Source: Silene conica (Eukaryota; Streptophyta; Magnoliopsida; Caryophyllales; Caryophyllaceae). Taken from it: a stretch of 64,000 bases of DNA. The position numbers were made by a program, and so were the translations under genes. The stretch covers positions 68,587,237 to 68,651,236 of the forward strand of contig CM055316.2 in NCBI GenBank assembly GCA_029255685.2. The letters are read 5' to 3'. The notes beneath the pieces are model-generated. The model searched no databases. It was not told the origin of the DNA and saw only the letters and a program-made list of their open reading frames with translations. Positions 34,870-48,646 of this stretch are shown piece by piece (position 1 is the first letter of the stretch; every line of letters begins with the position of its first letter).

Positions 34870-37800
34870 TGTAAAACCCCTCGCGAAAGCGGAAATATAA
34901 AACATACAAAGTACTAAAAATGCAGCGAAATTAAAACTTTTTAACATAACTAACATGCGAGGTGAATTAAAACTGAAACTGAAAGTAAAATATAAATATA
35001 CAATCAGCCTGGGATGGCACATCCCTACAGGCACTCAAAACTGAAATGTAAACTAAGTCTAGCTAACGTAAACGTGTAAGTCAACCGATGAATAGGATCA
35101 TCGCTCGCTAGCTCCATGCAACCCTCTGCCAACCACCTGTCATGTACCTGCATACATGTAAACATGTACGCCACAATCAGTGGGGAGTGACTAGAGTTCT
35201 CCTAGCCACCTTTTGTAACGACACGTAAGACATAAATACAAACAGAATACTCCAGCATATATAAAATCTCATCATCTGAATCTCATACTATCATGTAATC
35301 ACTAATGCACGGCTCCCAACCAACTTCGGAAACTATTTGGAAGGAGAGCCGGTTTCCCTACCGGTTGCCCGGCCGGGGGGTCTTTCAATCCAAACCATTT
35401 ACGAAACTGACTAAAGAGTCATCCAATGCCTTGGATGAATGAACAATAACAAAGTCGACATCTAACTCAACAATAACAACATCTAAATCATCAACATCAA
35501 CATCTACATCTGACAATGTACCAACTCAAGGCAAGCAGATAGAATTCAGCAAGTATAAGGTTCAGCGGTCAACTTAAGACATAACCTACATACCAACCAT
35601 TCAGCAAGTATAAAGGTTCAGCGGTCAACTTAAGACATAACCTAAATACCAATCATTCAGCAAGCAAGGACTCAGAGGCCAACTTAAGGCATAGACCTGC
35701 CAATCCGCAAGACACTAGACTCAGAGGCCAACTTAAGGCATAGACTAGCATCCAAAAGTAAAGGACTCAGAGGCCAGCTTAAGGCATGTCCCTTCACCAC
35801 ATCACAAGATACTAAACTCAGAGGCCAGCTTAAGGAATGTTCTAGCATCAAACATCTGCACTCCGGGTGAGGCGTTACGACCTAAATGCCCCGTTGTGCA
35901 GCTGCTCTACTCGTCAGACTCAGAGGCCAACTTAAGGCATGTTCCAACGCGATCACAAATAAACATGTCTGGGCTCAGAGGCCAGCTTAAGGCATATCCC
36001 AGACACGACAACCATACACATATAGGGCTCGGAGGCCAGCTTAAGGCATATCCCCATATATGACAACAAGCTCACGTATTAAGCTCAGAGGCCAGCTTAA
36101 GGCATACCTTAATACGCATCAATACAATATCATCCAAATATAGAAACTAATCTATAGTTCTACTTTCTTATACTTCTAATCAACCCTTAATTGATCCCGG
36201 GAACTAAGTTGAGGGAGAGCCGGTTTCCCTTTCGGTTGCCCGACTGGGGGGTCTCTATCCTCTCTCCATTCCCGAACCCAATAGAGTGCCGCCCGAACCT
36301 CGGGGACCTCAAACACACATACAAGTATAAGAGAAAGGCCAATTTCGATTAAGTTATCTCTAAACAACTACTATATACTAAAATATCTTAGTCCGATAAG
36401 AATTATTAACGGACACTTAAGAACTAACTAATTTTAGACAAGTCACTAATTACTTTACTAAATCTTATTTAGCTAAGATATATTTTCTTAAGTATATGAT
36501 TACGTTCTAAATAACCGGTTCAACCGATAAAGGAAATAGACACGATTTAAATTAAACTTCATATTATATTACCTATATTTAAAACGGTGAAATTAACTAA
36601 CTAATTAAATTATTTCGACATGCTTCTAACAATAAAATCGTAACCCATTAGTAAATTCGTAACGATTCCTAACGTATTATATTTAAACGTGAGCAAGCTA
36701 GCAAGTATGTACGTAAAATAATAATAAAATAAACATATAATAATAATATAAATAATAATAATAACTAATAGTACTAAAACGTAGTACAAGTAATATGTAG
36801 CATCTTTGTAGTGGTAAAAAGCATTAGAAGAATAAAAGAAGTAGTGGAAAATTAGCAGCCTTAAAAACGAGAGCTATGCATTTAAAGTAGTACAACTAAC
36901 ATCAACTAAGACAACAACGCGACATCAACCACAATACGCACTATTAGAATTGTAGAACACACAACCAACAACAATAGGTAGCAGTATAATTGCAGCTATG
37001 AGTCACGGCAACAGTAGTAAGAAATAGCACAATAGTAACAGACAACAATCAGTAGAAGGTGCAGTGCGTGAATTTAATAAATGTTGATATGCAGGGGTTG
37101 TGTGCAGTGGTGAATAAGATTAGTGCAGCAAGATTTTGGTCTGAACAGATGAAATGCGTAAAACTTAAACTACAAAATGATGATTTGAAATGCACAAAGT
37201 TCAATTGGTAGAATTAAATGCACTCTAATCAACTAACTATACCCAACAATAGAGGAGATTAGCATTGGGCAAACTGGTGTCAATAGCCCAGCATGACTGA
37301 GACACACGAGCAGAACAGAACCCGCAGTGGTCAGCAGATAAGGACGTACAGCAGAACCAGTAATAGATATACCGAAACAGAACAGTAAGGTTCTGGTCTG
37401 AACAGACCAGAGACGGGTGCAATGCAGTGGTGTAGGGGCGTGAACCATGAACAACAGTGGGTAGCAACATGAAGTATAACACATACTATGAACCCAACAA
37501 CACAACTCATCAAACATTACGAATCTCGAATTATACCAATCCTCATCCGTAAATTAGCATATGAATTTCAGAACAACCATTCCCCATGGCAACACCATTT
37601 TATAAACCACATCAAACTCCATAAACACTAAACCTTAACATCCATTGACATATAAAACATAACCTAACATATTACTAAGTTCTTAACACCATTCAAGTTC
37701 ATAAATCATATGAAACACAACATTTAAACCACATATTGTGCTAATATAAACAATAAGGTCGAGTTACTCATTAAATCTTCTTCAATAACGTAAGTATCAA

Positions 37801-38329
37801 CCTCCGGGTCCTCTAATCGAACTCCTACAACAACAAAAACGAGAATTAAGAGCTTGAGACGAAATTTGGGTAAAACAGCCCATTTTTCGAAGTTGATAAA
37901 ATTGAAATTGAAAGAGATAGAAGGATTGCAAATCTCGATAGGATTCCGAAAATATAAAATTTACCTCGATACGAGTTCAGGAAGGGGTCTAAATGTTGAT
38001 TTTGAGCTTGAAGGAAAAGATGAAAATGGTGTGTTTGGGTTTACAGTGGAAATGAAATGAGAAGGAGGAGATGTCGATGGATGGGTCTCATGTAGGGTTT
38101 AGGTTGTCCTTTTTACTTTTACTTGAGTCGGGTTTATTGTTTTTGTGAAACGGATTCAAGTCGGGTTTGATTTAGCCAAGTTATTTCGTCTTAAGGACTT
38201 AAGGTTCTTAAGACCGATCTTAACGAAAGTTTAAAAGTAACATTACGATTTATTATTAAAATATTATTTTATTCCGTAAAATAAATTAAAACCTTTAAAA
38301 TATAATTTACGAAAATGCGGGATGTTACA
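34870..38329 (-). mobile_element. Solo gypsy LTR (family C)
   Basis: 3460 bp, ends TGTAAAACCCC...GATGTTACA, flanked by a perfect 5 bp duplication GATAA (34865-34869 and 38330-38334). No internal region remains, so it formed by LTR-LTR recombination after insertion. It keeps the hairpin array (about 35550-36110), but the GC palindromes are replaced by about 1.3 kb of AT-rich unrelated sequence (36330-37740). Short frames at 37233-37517 are not supported as genes. Confidence 0.9.
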
Positions 38330-38334
38330 GATAA

Positions 38335-40245
38335 TGGGATTCTCGTTACGTATTCAAGAGTCCGACATTCCAAATCTGAGACAAGTCCCAAAATTTGTTC
38401 AAAATTAGATTGATTCGGTGTTGACAAGCACATCACAGGTTATCAGACGTCTCCAATAACAAGTTGTAGTGGCGGTCAACGCTGAAATCCGACAAAATTG
38501 CAAAACGCTACGTTTCTTAAAACCAAGTTTTCCTTCAAATAAACCACTACTCTCAAATTCTTGAAAAAGTAACATTGTAACAATGACTAAGAGTCGCTTC
38601 TAACGGAAGAGAGAGCAGTTTCAAATTCTCAAAACAACTAAGCTTTTTCCCAACAACAGTGAATTTAAAGTCAACAATTGGGGAACAACTTTCAACACAG
38701 ACGTTTGAGAGCGCGGAAACAGACGCAGAGCTTATTTTCAACACGAAGAATTAGGGGTTTCAAGCCTCGCGGCTGTCAGAACACGAAAAGGAGGGTTGAA
38801 GGAACGGAACCATCAAGTCGAAGGTTAAAGAAGACGGTAACCTTTGCCAAACATGAGTACACTAACCGCTCAATCCATAATCAAAACATCGTTACAACGA
38901 TTTCTAGTATATCCCAAGGAGACGTTTCCAGTGACCTCGATACTCACAATGGTCCCACGGTTCCTCTCACCCTTCTCTCATCCACAAAACAAGGTATTCC
39001 TCTACAAGAAGGTTCCCAAATTCTCACTCAGTTTACAAACAAATCTGTTCTATTAGGGTTGAGGATCTCTCACTCAAGGTGGAAACCTAATACACATACC
39101 TCGGACCAAGGTTTACGCACTTTCTAAATCTAAATCTGAATTCTATCACCAAAACATCGAATTCTGAAATTAGGATACCAACTTTCTACACTATGGCTTT
39201 TCTCAATCGGACAGGCCATAACCGAACTTACCTATATCCTTTAGTCCTACGTAGTTCAATTCCATCAAATTCATTCTATGGCATGGGGGTACTTCGATAT
39301 CCTGAGTTCTCCAAGGTCGTCTATTACCATAAAACGAACATTCCAAGGCAAGGTCTCACTAAGGTAACAACTCCCAAGTCAAGCAAGTTTATGACTGATT
39401 CTCATGACTAGTTCCTCAAAATGATTCCGATCTCAAAGTTCCTCGAAGTCTAAAGCAACATTATCCTTTCGATGATTTATTCCTCAAAAGTTTAGATAAC
39501 CCATCTCAGATAGTTCCCAAATGACAATTCAACCAAACTCTCAGACTACTCAACTCATGTGATGTATCTACTATACTTGTATCACAGTCCACAAAATAAC
39601 CATACTCAAATCAACGCGTTTCTGGACTTACATCTCTCAATGAATCATTCATTCTCAAACTGATGATGCATCCTAAATCTTCCCTTAAGTCCTTCATTAG
39701 ATAAATTCTAAGATCCATTAAGTAACTTAAGATCAACCACTCAGTCAATTCCACAAGTTCTTGTAAATGTTCCAACGTTCTCACACCGTTACTAACAACT
39801 CTCGTTCCTCAAGTTCGAATAGCATTAGCTTGTCTCATTCAATTATCAGACAACGTCAGTACCTTAAGCATATTCCTCGAAATCAATCTTTACTCTAAGT
39901 TCCTCAAGATCCTCAAATGGATATTCCAAACTCACAGTTATCCATGACTCAGCAAGATTCTCACACCTAAGTCCCATCGAAAGCCATGTATAACACTCTA
40001 CCTAGCACAATTATCTCATCATTCACTTACTCTTCAAATTAGTAACATATAGGCACCTAGATCCACAACACATTCCATCAGCTCCTTAGGTTTTCCCTCA
40101 AATAGCAACACTCTCCAAATAACGGTCTACAGCTAACTTCAAGAAATTCCCAAGTCTACCTATGGTAGGTTACCGCACGAGGTGTTTCAGGGAAGTAAGT
40201 TATCAGATGGAGTAAAAAGGAAATGAAGATAGATCCCAAAGAAGA
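38335..40245 (-). other. Family B internal non-coding region
   Basis: Continuation of the family B interior between the polypurine side and gag, where pol would sit in an autonomous element. No RT, RNase H or integrase motif was found on either strand. The sequence is low in structure, with many TCCTCAAA-like words. Frames at 38678-39127 and 39193-39411 look like chance frames. Confidence 0.55.
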
Positions 40246-41513
40246 TTAATAGGAATCTAAGGGGGAGAGTAAGATCTTAACGGCTACAAGTACCTCAACC
40301 ATAAATAAGACGGTAGGCATGAACATACCAGTAGGTGGGTCAGGGTGAACTCCAGTCTCAGCTTGATTCCGAACAGCTCCGGCTCCACTGGTCTCAGCCT
40401 CTAGCTCAGTAGTAACAGCTCTATCAATAGAGGTACTTCTCTCGGGGCACTCGAAGAAGCAATGTCCAGGCTTCTTGCAGGTGTAGCATAAGTAAGGATT
40501 ACCGTCACAGGTAACTCTAGGATGAAGGGCTTTGCGACACTTGAAACACTTCAGGGGTGCTTCTGTCGAGGGTTCCATGTCTCGATCCTAGGAAGCCTCA
40601 GGGTCAATAGTGATAGCTCTGTTGATGGCGACATTCCCTACGTGGCACTCGAAAGAGCGATGTCCAAATCCCTCGCAGGTGAAGCATTGGTACGGGTCAC
40701 CATAACAGTCAACTCTAGGATGAAGATCCTTGCGGCACTTGAAGCACTTTAGGGGAACGTCCGATGGGAGGCTCATGTTTCGGACTTGAGAAGTCTTACC
40801 TATTTGGGACTTCTTGTTCTTCAGGGGACGCTTCCTTGTTCCAAGGAGGGAGGAAACAGGAGGACTAAGAGGTCTCCCGCTTCGGCATACATGTAAAGGC
40901 GGCGGAGAAGGAGAGAAGGCTCTAGATCCTTCACAATAGATCTGGTAAGGGTCCTCCGCTCGTAAGACACCGTAGTAACTCTGGAAGTAAGAAGTCGGGT
41001 CACCATTGGCTACACTCCTAGTCTCCGCATTAAGCTTGCTCCGGAAGAGATAGGCTGTGTCTTCCTCTCTCTCAACTAGTTGCGGGACGAAGTGGATTAG
41101 CTCCTCAAATCGATTGGTGAAGGCCTGAACAGAAAGGGCTCCTTGGCGAAGGTTCATGAACTCGGTCATCTTATCTTGACGGATGTCCCTGTGGTAAAAC
41201 CTCATGCCAAGAAGAGTCTTGAAACGACTCCAAGTGAAAGTAGGGTCACGAGTAGTAGGAGCACTGATCGTTAACCACCAGCTCCTAGCTTCACGAACCA
41301 AGAATTGAGATGCCACTCGGGTCTGATCCTCAGGTCGAACACCATAAATCATGAAGTTCCTTTCCATGTCGAAGAACCAAGCGGTGAGGGTCGCAGCACT
41401 GGTCTCTCCGTCGAATGTCTTAGCTGCATTCCTCCACATCTGGGTGATAATCCAAGCCAATCCTCCAGGTTGGTTACTTCCCGAGGTTTGAAATGAAGAA
41501 GAAGGCATAGACA
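40246..41513 (-). pseudogene. Family B gag, main part, duplicated zinc knuckles
   Basis: A gag core with GLAWIITQMWRNAAKTF, WFFDMERNF and FMNLRQGALSVQAF is followed by two CCHC knuckles (CFKCRKDLHPRVDC, CFTCEGFGHRSFEC; about 40760-40640). After a TAG at 40588-40590 the same two-knuckle module is repeated (CFKCRKALHPRVTC, CYTCKKPGHCFFEC) in 40246-40578. The Gag N-terminus lies at 49889-49964, across a copia insertion. Gag would package element RNA; no protease or polymerase follows. Confidence 0.82.
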
Positions 41514-42513
41514 TGTGGGGAATAAAGCATGTATTCGCCCCAAACTTGCAGGATTATAATGAAACATACAATTGTGATTATAGTCATAAGTCAATAAAAA
41601 GCATGAAAAAGAAATCAACCTTTGGTCCTTGTGCGAAAGGCCTAAGAACATGAATTAACACAAATTCCCTCCTATAACTTGCACCCAAGACTTAGAATGA
41701 GACGTGGCCGCGTGTGCTAGAAATCCTCTCCAACTGCCTTGCAATATTGGGAGAGCTATTTAGGTTTTAGATGTGAGATCTGAGGTTTTGGGAGAAGAAA
41801 GCTCTCAAAACCCTAATTTTTCCTTGAGATTTTTTTAAACAGTGAAACAAGAGTCACTGACATAAGGAGAGTCCTCCTCCTTATGTAGCTCTTTTGGCCG
41901 AAATTTCCAATAGGGTAGGAGTGGGCTTTCCACTCTTACCTTATTCTAATTTGTGATTCGACCCATTTAGCTAAACTTTATTCGCGGGTTTTGTTTATAA
42001 ATCGTATGCATGTTATCAGATATTAATGCAGTCGATGTATTAATAATGGTCTGATAAAATTACGATATTGTATAATTACCCAAATTAATATAACTGTTTA
42101 TATTAATACGCGAATACAATATTTAATTAAATATAACCGTTTATATTTAATTTTACGAATTAATCATGCAATCCGTATTAGCTAAAATTATTTAATCCGT
42201 ATTAAATAATAATCTCAACATCTTATTGACTAATTTAATAGTCAATACCTCTGACTAACTGTTTAGTCATATCCGGCAAAATGTGACTGTATTTTCATAC
42301 CTTCACATCTCTCAAACGTGTCCTATAGGTGTGACGTATAGGGACCAGTTGATCACCGCCATCCGTATGACAATAACGTCAAACTTATCTAGCAAGCCAA
42401 CCGTTATTGATAAACGTGGATCAACTGGTAATAATACAAAAGTATGCCCTTGTGATCCTTAAAGAGATTTAATAAGTCATTGTACTTAATTGTCAAGGAC
42501 ACCAGCCCCAACA
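41514..42513 (-). repeat. Copia 3' LTR
   Basis: 1000 bp from TGTGGGGAATAAAG to CCCCAACA. Almost identical to 48885-49883. Confidence 0.93.
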
Positions 42514-43389
42514 ATCTCCCACTTGTCCGTACAAGGGTATGTGCAATGACGTTATCACACTACATGTGGAGGACACAAGCTCCAACAAACTCCCACTTGT
42601 CCGTACAAGTGTAGGTGCGATAACCGAATCTCATATCCTTTTAAAATTTCTCCCACTCAATGTAAGACAATTTGCAAATCCGCATTCGCAAAGGTCGTAT
42701 CTCACAAGCGATCTGTATCAAGAGTGGTTTCCCCGACTAGAGAGTAACTTAACTGATAAAACGAATCTGTATTCGAGCATGGCCATGCATTTCAGTTACT
42801 ACTCCTCGAGTGGCCTTGAGAAATGATAAAATCCTGATAAGGGTTTGGATATTTCCCTCAACTCGAATCCTGCCGATATCGCCCAGCATGAAATAACCCA
42901 GAAAAAATCCTCTTGGCCCCTGTTACGGTGACCGTGGGAAAGAAACCAAAGTTACCCAAAATCTGTCTTAATCTCAAGAGACAGTTGAAGGTCAAAAGAC
43001 TCGACTCTAAGGAACACTATGGAGGTCCTATCCACGACCAGGCACCCAATGTTATAAAACATTTAGGACTCCATAACGTTGTCACGGGGTGTCCTACGAG
43101 ATATCCGTATAACTCGCCTTTGTGATTGGTCAGTCAGCCGCGTGACTTATGGCTCGTTGAACCCACCATCAACCAACGTCACAAAATGATTACCTGAGTT
43201 ATCAGCTCAAGTGGGTAATCAAGGACCAAAACTATGTAATGTTAATCAGTTCACTTTATGGTGTTCAAAATTGGCGTACAATTCCACATGAAAAACAAAA
43301 CATTTTATATCATAACAATAAGGTTGAATAGAGTACACGAGAAAATGAATTATTACATGAATTCATAAAAGAGTACTACAACTTAGGAC
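42514..43389 (-). other. Copia 3' untranslated region with duplicated LTR end and polypurine tract
   Basis: The LTR end and adjoining purine tract (GACACCAGCCCCAACA then ATCTCCCACTTGTCC) recur in diverged form about 75 bases inside (GACACAAGCTCCAACA then AACTCCCACTTGTCC, 42573-42606). The remainder is non-coding. Confidence 0.7.
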
Positions 43390-44225
43390 CACATCTAATT
43401 CCCATGGAATGAATGTGTCCCTCATGCTTATCACGTGGTAATGCTTTAGTGAGAGGATCAACTATGTTGTCATCCGTAGCGATCTTATCAATGAATATCT
43501 TCTTTTACGCGGACTCAGTCGTAGAATCTGCTGTAACATTTTGTTTAGAACTTTTCCAGCTGATAGCAGCGCCATTAAGAGTAAAAACGAATCCAGACTG
43601 AGATTTCGAGTCATCTCGATCCGTTTGGAAGCTAGCATCTGCGTAACCCGTGGCGCAGAGCGTTGAGTCGCCTCCATAAGTCAATCCCAAATCTTTAGTC
43701 CTCCGTAGGTACTTAAGAATGTTTTTCACGGCCATCCAGTGTTGTTCACTTGGATGAGCTTGGAATCGACTTGTCATACTCAATTCATATGCAACGTCAG
43801 GACGTGTGCATATCATGGCATACATGATCGATCCTATTGCCGAAGCATAAGGAATCCGACTCATGCGCTCCTTCTCTTCCAATGACTTAGCTTCTTGAGT
43901 CTTGCTCAAGTGAAGCCCAGGAGTCATAGGAAGGAACCCTTTCTTGGAGTTCGTCATGCTGAATCTCTCTAGAATCTTATCTATATAAGACTCCTGACTG
44001 AGAGACAACATCCGTCGTGATCTATCCCTGTAGATACGGATGCCCAAAATTCTTTGTGCCTCTCCCAGATCTTTCATCTGGAAATGGTTTTTCAACCATG
44101 CTTTAACCGAAGATAAGAGAGGTATGTCATTCCCAATCAAGAGTATGTCATCGACATACAGTACTAGGAATACAATCTTGCTCCCACTCGACTTGATATA
44201 GAGACATGGTTCCTCGACTGATCGA
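43390..44225 (-). pseudogene. Copia RT C-terminal half and RNase H (frameshifted)
   Basis: Contains the RT active site YVDDILLIGND at about 44166-44130, then FQMKDLGEAQRILGI and an RNase H start (GYADASFQTD, ADSTTESA). The frame stops at 43505. The terminal block IVDPLTKALPRDKHEG follows directly (about 43460-43410), so roughly 60 residues of RNase H normally lying between are missing. The sequence is in a different frame from the upstream INT-RT part. Confidence 0.87.
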
Positions 44226-45767
44226 ATGAATCCACTCTTTTATCACTTGGTCGAAGCGATGATTCCAACTCCGCGATGCTTGCTTAAGTCCATAGATGGA
44301 ACGCTTAAGCTTGCAAACTTTCTTAGGATGTGCTGGATCGATAAAACCCTCGGGTTGTACCATGTACAACTCTTCCTCCAAATAACCGTTTAAGAAGGCG
44401 GTTTTAACGTCCATTTGCCATATTTCATAATCATGAAATGCGGCGATCGCTAAGATAATCCGAATGGAACGTAGCATGACTACGGGTGCAAAGATCTCAT
44501 CATAGTGCAAACCTGGCACTTGAGTGAAACCTTTAGCAACTAGTCTAGCCTTGTGGATATCTTGTTGTCCTTCCACGGCATGCTTTATCTTGTAAAGCCA
44601 TTTGCATTGAAGGGGACGTACCTTTGCAGGTAGGTCCACAAGATCCCACACGTTGTTCTCATACATGGAGTCCATCTCGGATTGCATGGCTTCTAGCCAT
44701 AGCTTTGAGTCAGAACTAGTCATGGCACCTTTATAGGTTGTGGGTTCATTACCCTCTAGGAGTAAGACGTCATCTGTATCGTGTTCCTCGACCATACCAA
44801 TGTATCTGTCCGGAGGAATGGAGACTCTTCCCGACCTCCTAGGTTCCTCAGGAATATCTACCGCAGCCTCGGTTGAAGGAACTGTTTCCTCCAATGGTTG
44901 CTCGGCAGTTGGTTCTTGAACCTCCGATAACTCGAAGGTTCTATTACTCGACTTGTTCTCGAGAAATTCTTTCTCTAAGAACGTCGCACTAGCCGTAACA
45001 AAAACACGTTGTTCGGTTGGCGAGTAGAAGTAATGACCAAAAGTTCCCTTTGGATAACCTATAAAGTATGTCTTGACCGATCGCGGGCCGAGCTTATCCT
45101 CGTGTCTCCACTTGACATAAGCCTCGCAGCCCCAAACCCGTATAAAGGACAAGTTAGGGACCGTTCCCTTCCATAATTCGTATGGAGTCTTGTCAACAGC
45201 TTTAGACGGACTTCGGTTAAGTAATAGAGCGGCCGACAAAAGAGCATAGCCCCACAATGAATCAAGCACGACGGTGTGACTCATCATGGATCGAACCATA
45301 TCAAGTAAAGTCCGATTTCTCCGTTCGGACACACCATTTAATTGTGGTGTTCCAGGTGGAGTCAACTGTAGCACGATCCCACAGTCTTTAAGGTGTTGAT
45401 CAAACTCGTGTGAAAGATACTCACCACCACGATCCGAACGTAGTGTTTTAATCTTTCTACCCAGCTGGTTCTGTACCCGATTCTGGTATTCTTTGAATTT
45501 GTCAAAGGATTCACTTTTATGTTTCATCAAGTAGACATAGCCATATCTACTCAAATCATCCGTGAAAGTGATGAAATACCTATAGCCTTCTCGTGCGTTG
45601 ATCGACATAGGGCCACATACGTCCGTATGTATGAGTCCTAATAGGTCGGCAGCGCGCATTCCAACACCTTTGAAGGAAATACGAGTCATTTTGCCGATGA
45701 GACATGATTCACACGTGCCATATGATTCGAAATCAAAGGGCGAGATAGCTCCGTTCTGTATGAGCTG
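44226..45767 (-). pseudogene. Copia integrase and RT N-terminal half
   Basis: Integrase core with first Asp in LIHTDVCGPM, second in LRSDRGGEY and Glu in the PQLNGVSERRNRT block, then ELWKGTVPNLSF, an acidic linker with RRSGRVSIPPDRY, and RT blocks CKWLYKIK and MDVKTAFLNGYLEEELY. The frame is lost near 44226, between KEWIHS and the YVDD region, so no intact RT is made. Upstream it is in frame with gag-protease except for one stop. Confidence 0.88.
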
Positions 45768-47201
45768 TTATACGCGTTTCTCATTTATGTGTCCCATGCG
45801 ACAATGCCATAAGTAAGTTTGATCTTTGTCACCTACCTTTAATCTTTTATTATTCACATGTAATATCTCGGTGGTTTGATCTAAAACATAAATTCCATTC
45901 ATGGAAACTGCCTTGCCATAAATCATATTGTGTAAGGAGAAAATACAGCTATTATTCTCTATTACAAATGAAAAGCCGAGTTTGTCAAGCGCAGAAACTG
46001 AAATAATGTTTTTGGACAAACAAGGAACATAATAACAGTTATATAAAGATAACTCGAATCCACATGGAAGCTGGATCACGTATGTTCCCCTCGAGATTGC
46101 AGCAACACGTGCTCCATTCCTGACACGCAGGTCCACCTCACCCTTGGTTAGGGGTTCTTGGTTTCGGAGGCCCTGCACATGATTACATAGATGAGAACCA
46201 CAACCAGTATCTAGTACCCAAGTTCCGTAACTTGCATGGTTAATCTCAATCATGTGTATAAAAGAAGAAGAAGACATACCAACAGGAGTAACGCGACCTG
46301 CCTTAATGTCCTCGCGATACACGGGGCATGAGCGCCTCCAATGCCCAGTCTTGTGGCAATGGTGACATTCCATGCTAGTATCCTTGCTCTTAGTCTTGCC
46401 CTGTGAGTTGCTCGACTCACCTGGCCCACTCTTAGTAAATCCTGACTTCTTAAACTTGGGCTTGCCTACTGTTAGGTCGCCCTGAGCTTTAGCTTTACCC
46501 TTACCCTTACCCTTACTGGAGATCATGAGAACATCTTGCTTCATGCTCCCACTCATTTTCAGATCCTTCTCAGCCTGTACGAGAAGGAAGTGGAGCTCAT
46601 GAGAAATCTTCTTCATGTCATTCATGTAATAGTTGGCCCTAAAGAGGGCGAACCCATCATGAAGTGAATGAAGCATTCGATCAACGATTATGTTCTCACT
46701 GATCTTGCAGTTTAGGGCCTCCAGTTTCTCGATATTCTCAATCATGTGAAGAATATGTGGGCTAACAGCTTGGCCCTTTTGGAGTTTCGCCTCAAAGAAG
46801 CGACAGGTATGCTCATAAGAAACGATTCTCGGAGCCTTTGAGAATTCGTTAGTGAGCGTGGTGAAAATCTTGTTTGCACCATGGGTTATGAAGCGTCTTT
46901 GCAAATTGGATTCCATTGCATAGATGAGTACGTTCTTTATCGCACCCGCTTCCATGACGAAGTCGCTATGAGCGCGAACTTCGTTAGCTCTAGCTCCAGT
47001 TCCTGGGTGTGGCGGAATGGGCTCAGTTAAGTACTTGAGCTTTCCGTCAGCAATGGCAGCATTCCGTAGTGCTGCCTCCCAGTCAGAGAAGTTTGACCCA
47101 TCATTCCTCAGTCTTGTGGACTGATTCATGGAGTCCATGAAGGCTTTTAGCCAGGATTCACGTGCTAGCTTGGCACTTGGCATTGGGTCTTCCCCAGCCA
47201 T
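45768..47201 (-). pseudogene. Copia gag-protease
   Basis: 477 residues from MAGEDPMPSAKLARESWL. The gag body has a Lys-rich linker (SSKGKGKGKAKAQ) and one CCHC knuckle CHHCHKTGHWRRSC. A retropepsin follows with WVLDTGCGSHLCN and then the GAG-pre-integrase block LWHCRMGHINEKRV. Here a TAA at 45768-45770 interrupts the polyprotein, which otherwise continues in frame into integrase. Gag and protease are intact up to this point. Confidence 0.9.
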
Positions 47202-48608
47202 TTAGTTATACAGCAGTTTAATTGAACGTGTTCTAGACTGAAAAGAAGATAAAACAAAACCATATAAGCAACTCATTGTTGTGATTTAAGTCTATATTAA
47301 ATTGAATTTAAACTCGTAGACTCATGCATTTATATAATTGATCTCCCTCAAGAATTATATAAACGATCCCAAGACTCAATTTCCGTATATTGATAAGCCC
47401 ACAGTTTGGCTAATTCCAATCGTTGGAACTCTTGGTCGATAGATTTCCGTAAATCCTATCTATTAGTCCATCTCAGTCACTAGATAGTATCGAGTGACCA
47501 TGATGTTGAGATAAAATAAATCATCTGTTCCCACTTACCCGACGTAGAAGGGGTCATATTATGCCTACCGACGAAGAAGGGATTCATGGGAGGCTGATTT
47601 ATAAAGAGTATTCTCAATTTTTGGTTATACGAGGAAGACCCCATCAACTTATATTTATCCATTTTAAGTGAACTAATATCTAGCATTTGCGTGAATGAAT
47701 GAAATAAAGTGATGGCTTTGCATTTGACATGTGACATCTGTATTGTCACAGAAAACTAACGCGTAACCTCTACATGAGTCAGTTTTCAGGCATGATATAG
47801 GTGGTTTGGTTTTAGGCGGAATATGATGCAAGCTATTATCGATGAAAGCATAAAGTGAAAGCAATAAACGTAAATAAAAAGTCCTAGTGTGGCCTATCCT
47901 ACCAAAATAAACATAAAACAACTTGGAATCCACCGTTGGACCCTAGAAGCTTGTCTTGATGTTCCATCTTGGTCCTTGCAGCGGGAGTGAGCATCCGGTC
48001 TCCGTCTTTGGTCTTCACAAAATTACTAATTTAAATTACAATAGTAGTCTTAGATACATTCTAATTTAAATACAAAAGTAATTACATGGCAAAAACCCAA
48101 AACGGAGATTCAAGATCTCAAAATTACAAGCAAGATTGTGTCCCATCATTACAGTGACACAATCTTCTAAGGCCACACTAAGTTACAACCGTTTGCAAAA
48201 TTAAATACGTTATTGAAAGCATTCATTAGGCATTCAACAAGACGATAAATAAAATGCATCAACTAAATTAAAATTCATACATGACATAATACTGTTATTA
48301 TGATTAACAAATTTTTACCAAACCACCTTTTAGGATTAAAATTATGTGATTATACCGTTTTAACCACTTTAATTTTAATAAGTTTATAATCCTATTATTT
48401 TAAACCGTTTTAAAATAATATGTATCAAACGAGGGTGAACCTTTTCACAAAATTAATAATATACTATTTCCGTATATAGTATATTACTAAAGGCCATGTG
48501 AAAATAAAACATGTTATTTTCGGAAAATAAAAAAAAACGAGTCTGTTACAGGGGTGGTCAACCGACCGAAAAAACAGGTCTACCGACCACCTGACGAAAA
48601 AAAAAAAA

Positions 48609-48646
<38 letters not shown>

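Noticed and set aside
37233..37517. Cys-rich minus-strand frames as a second peptide gene
   Set aside because: Three overlapping frames in the solo LTR, no consistent signal peptide plus core, and no second copy.
38678..39127. 149-residue plus-strand frame as a captured host gene
   Set aside because: Lies in the non-coding family B interior, antisense to the element, with no domain or supporting structure.
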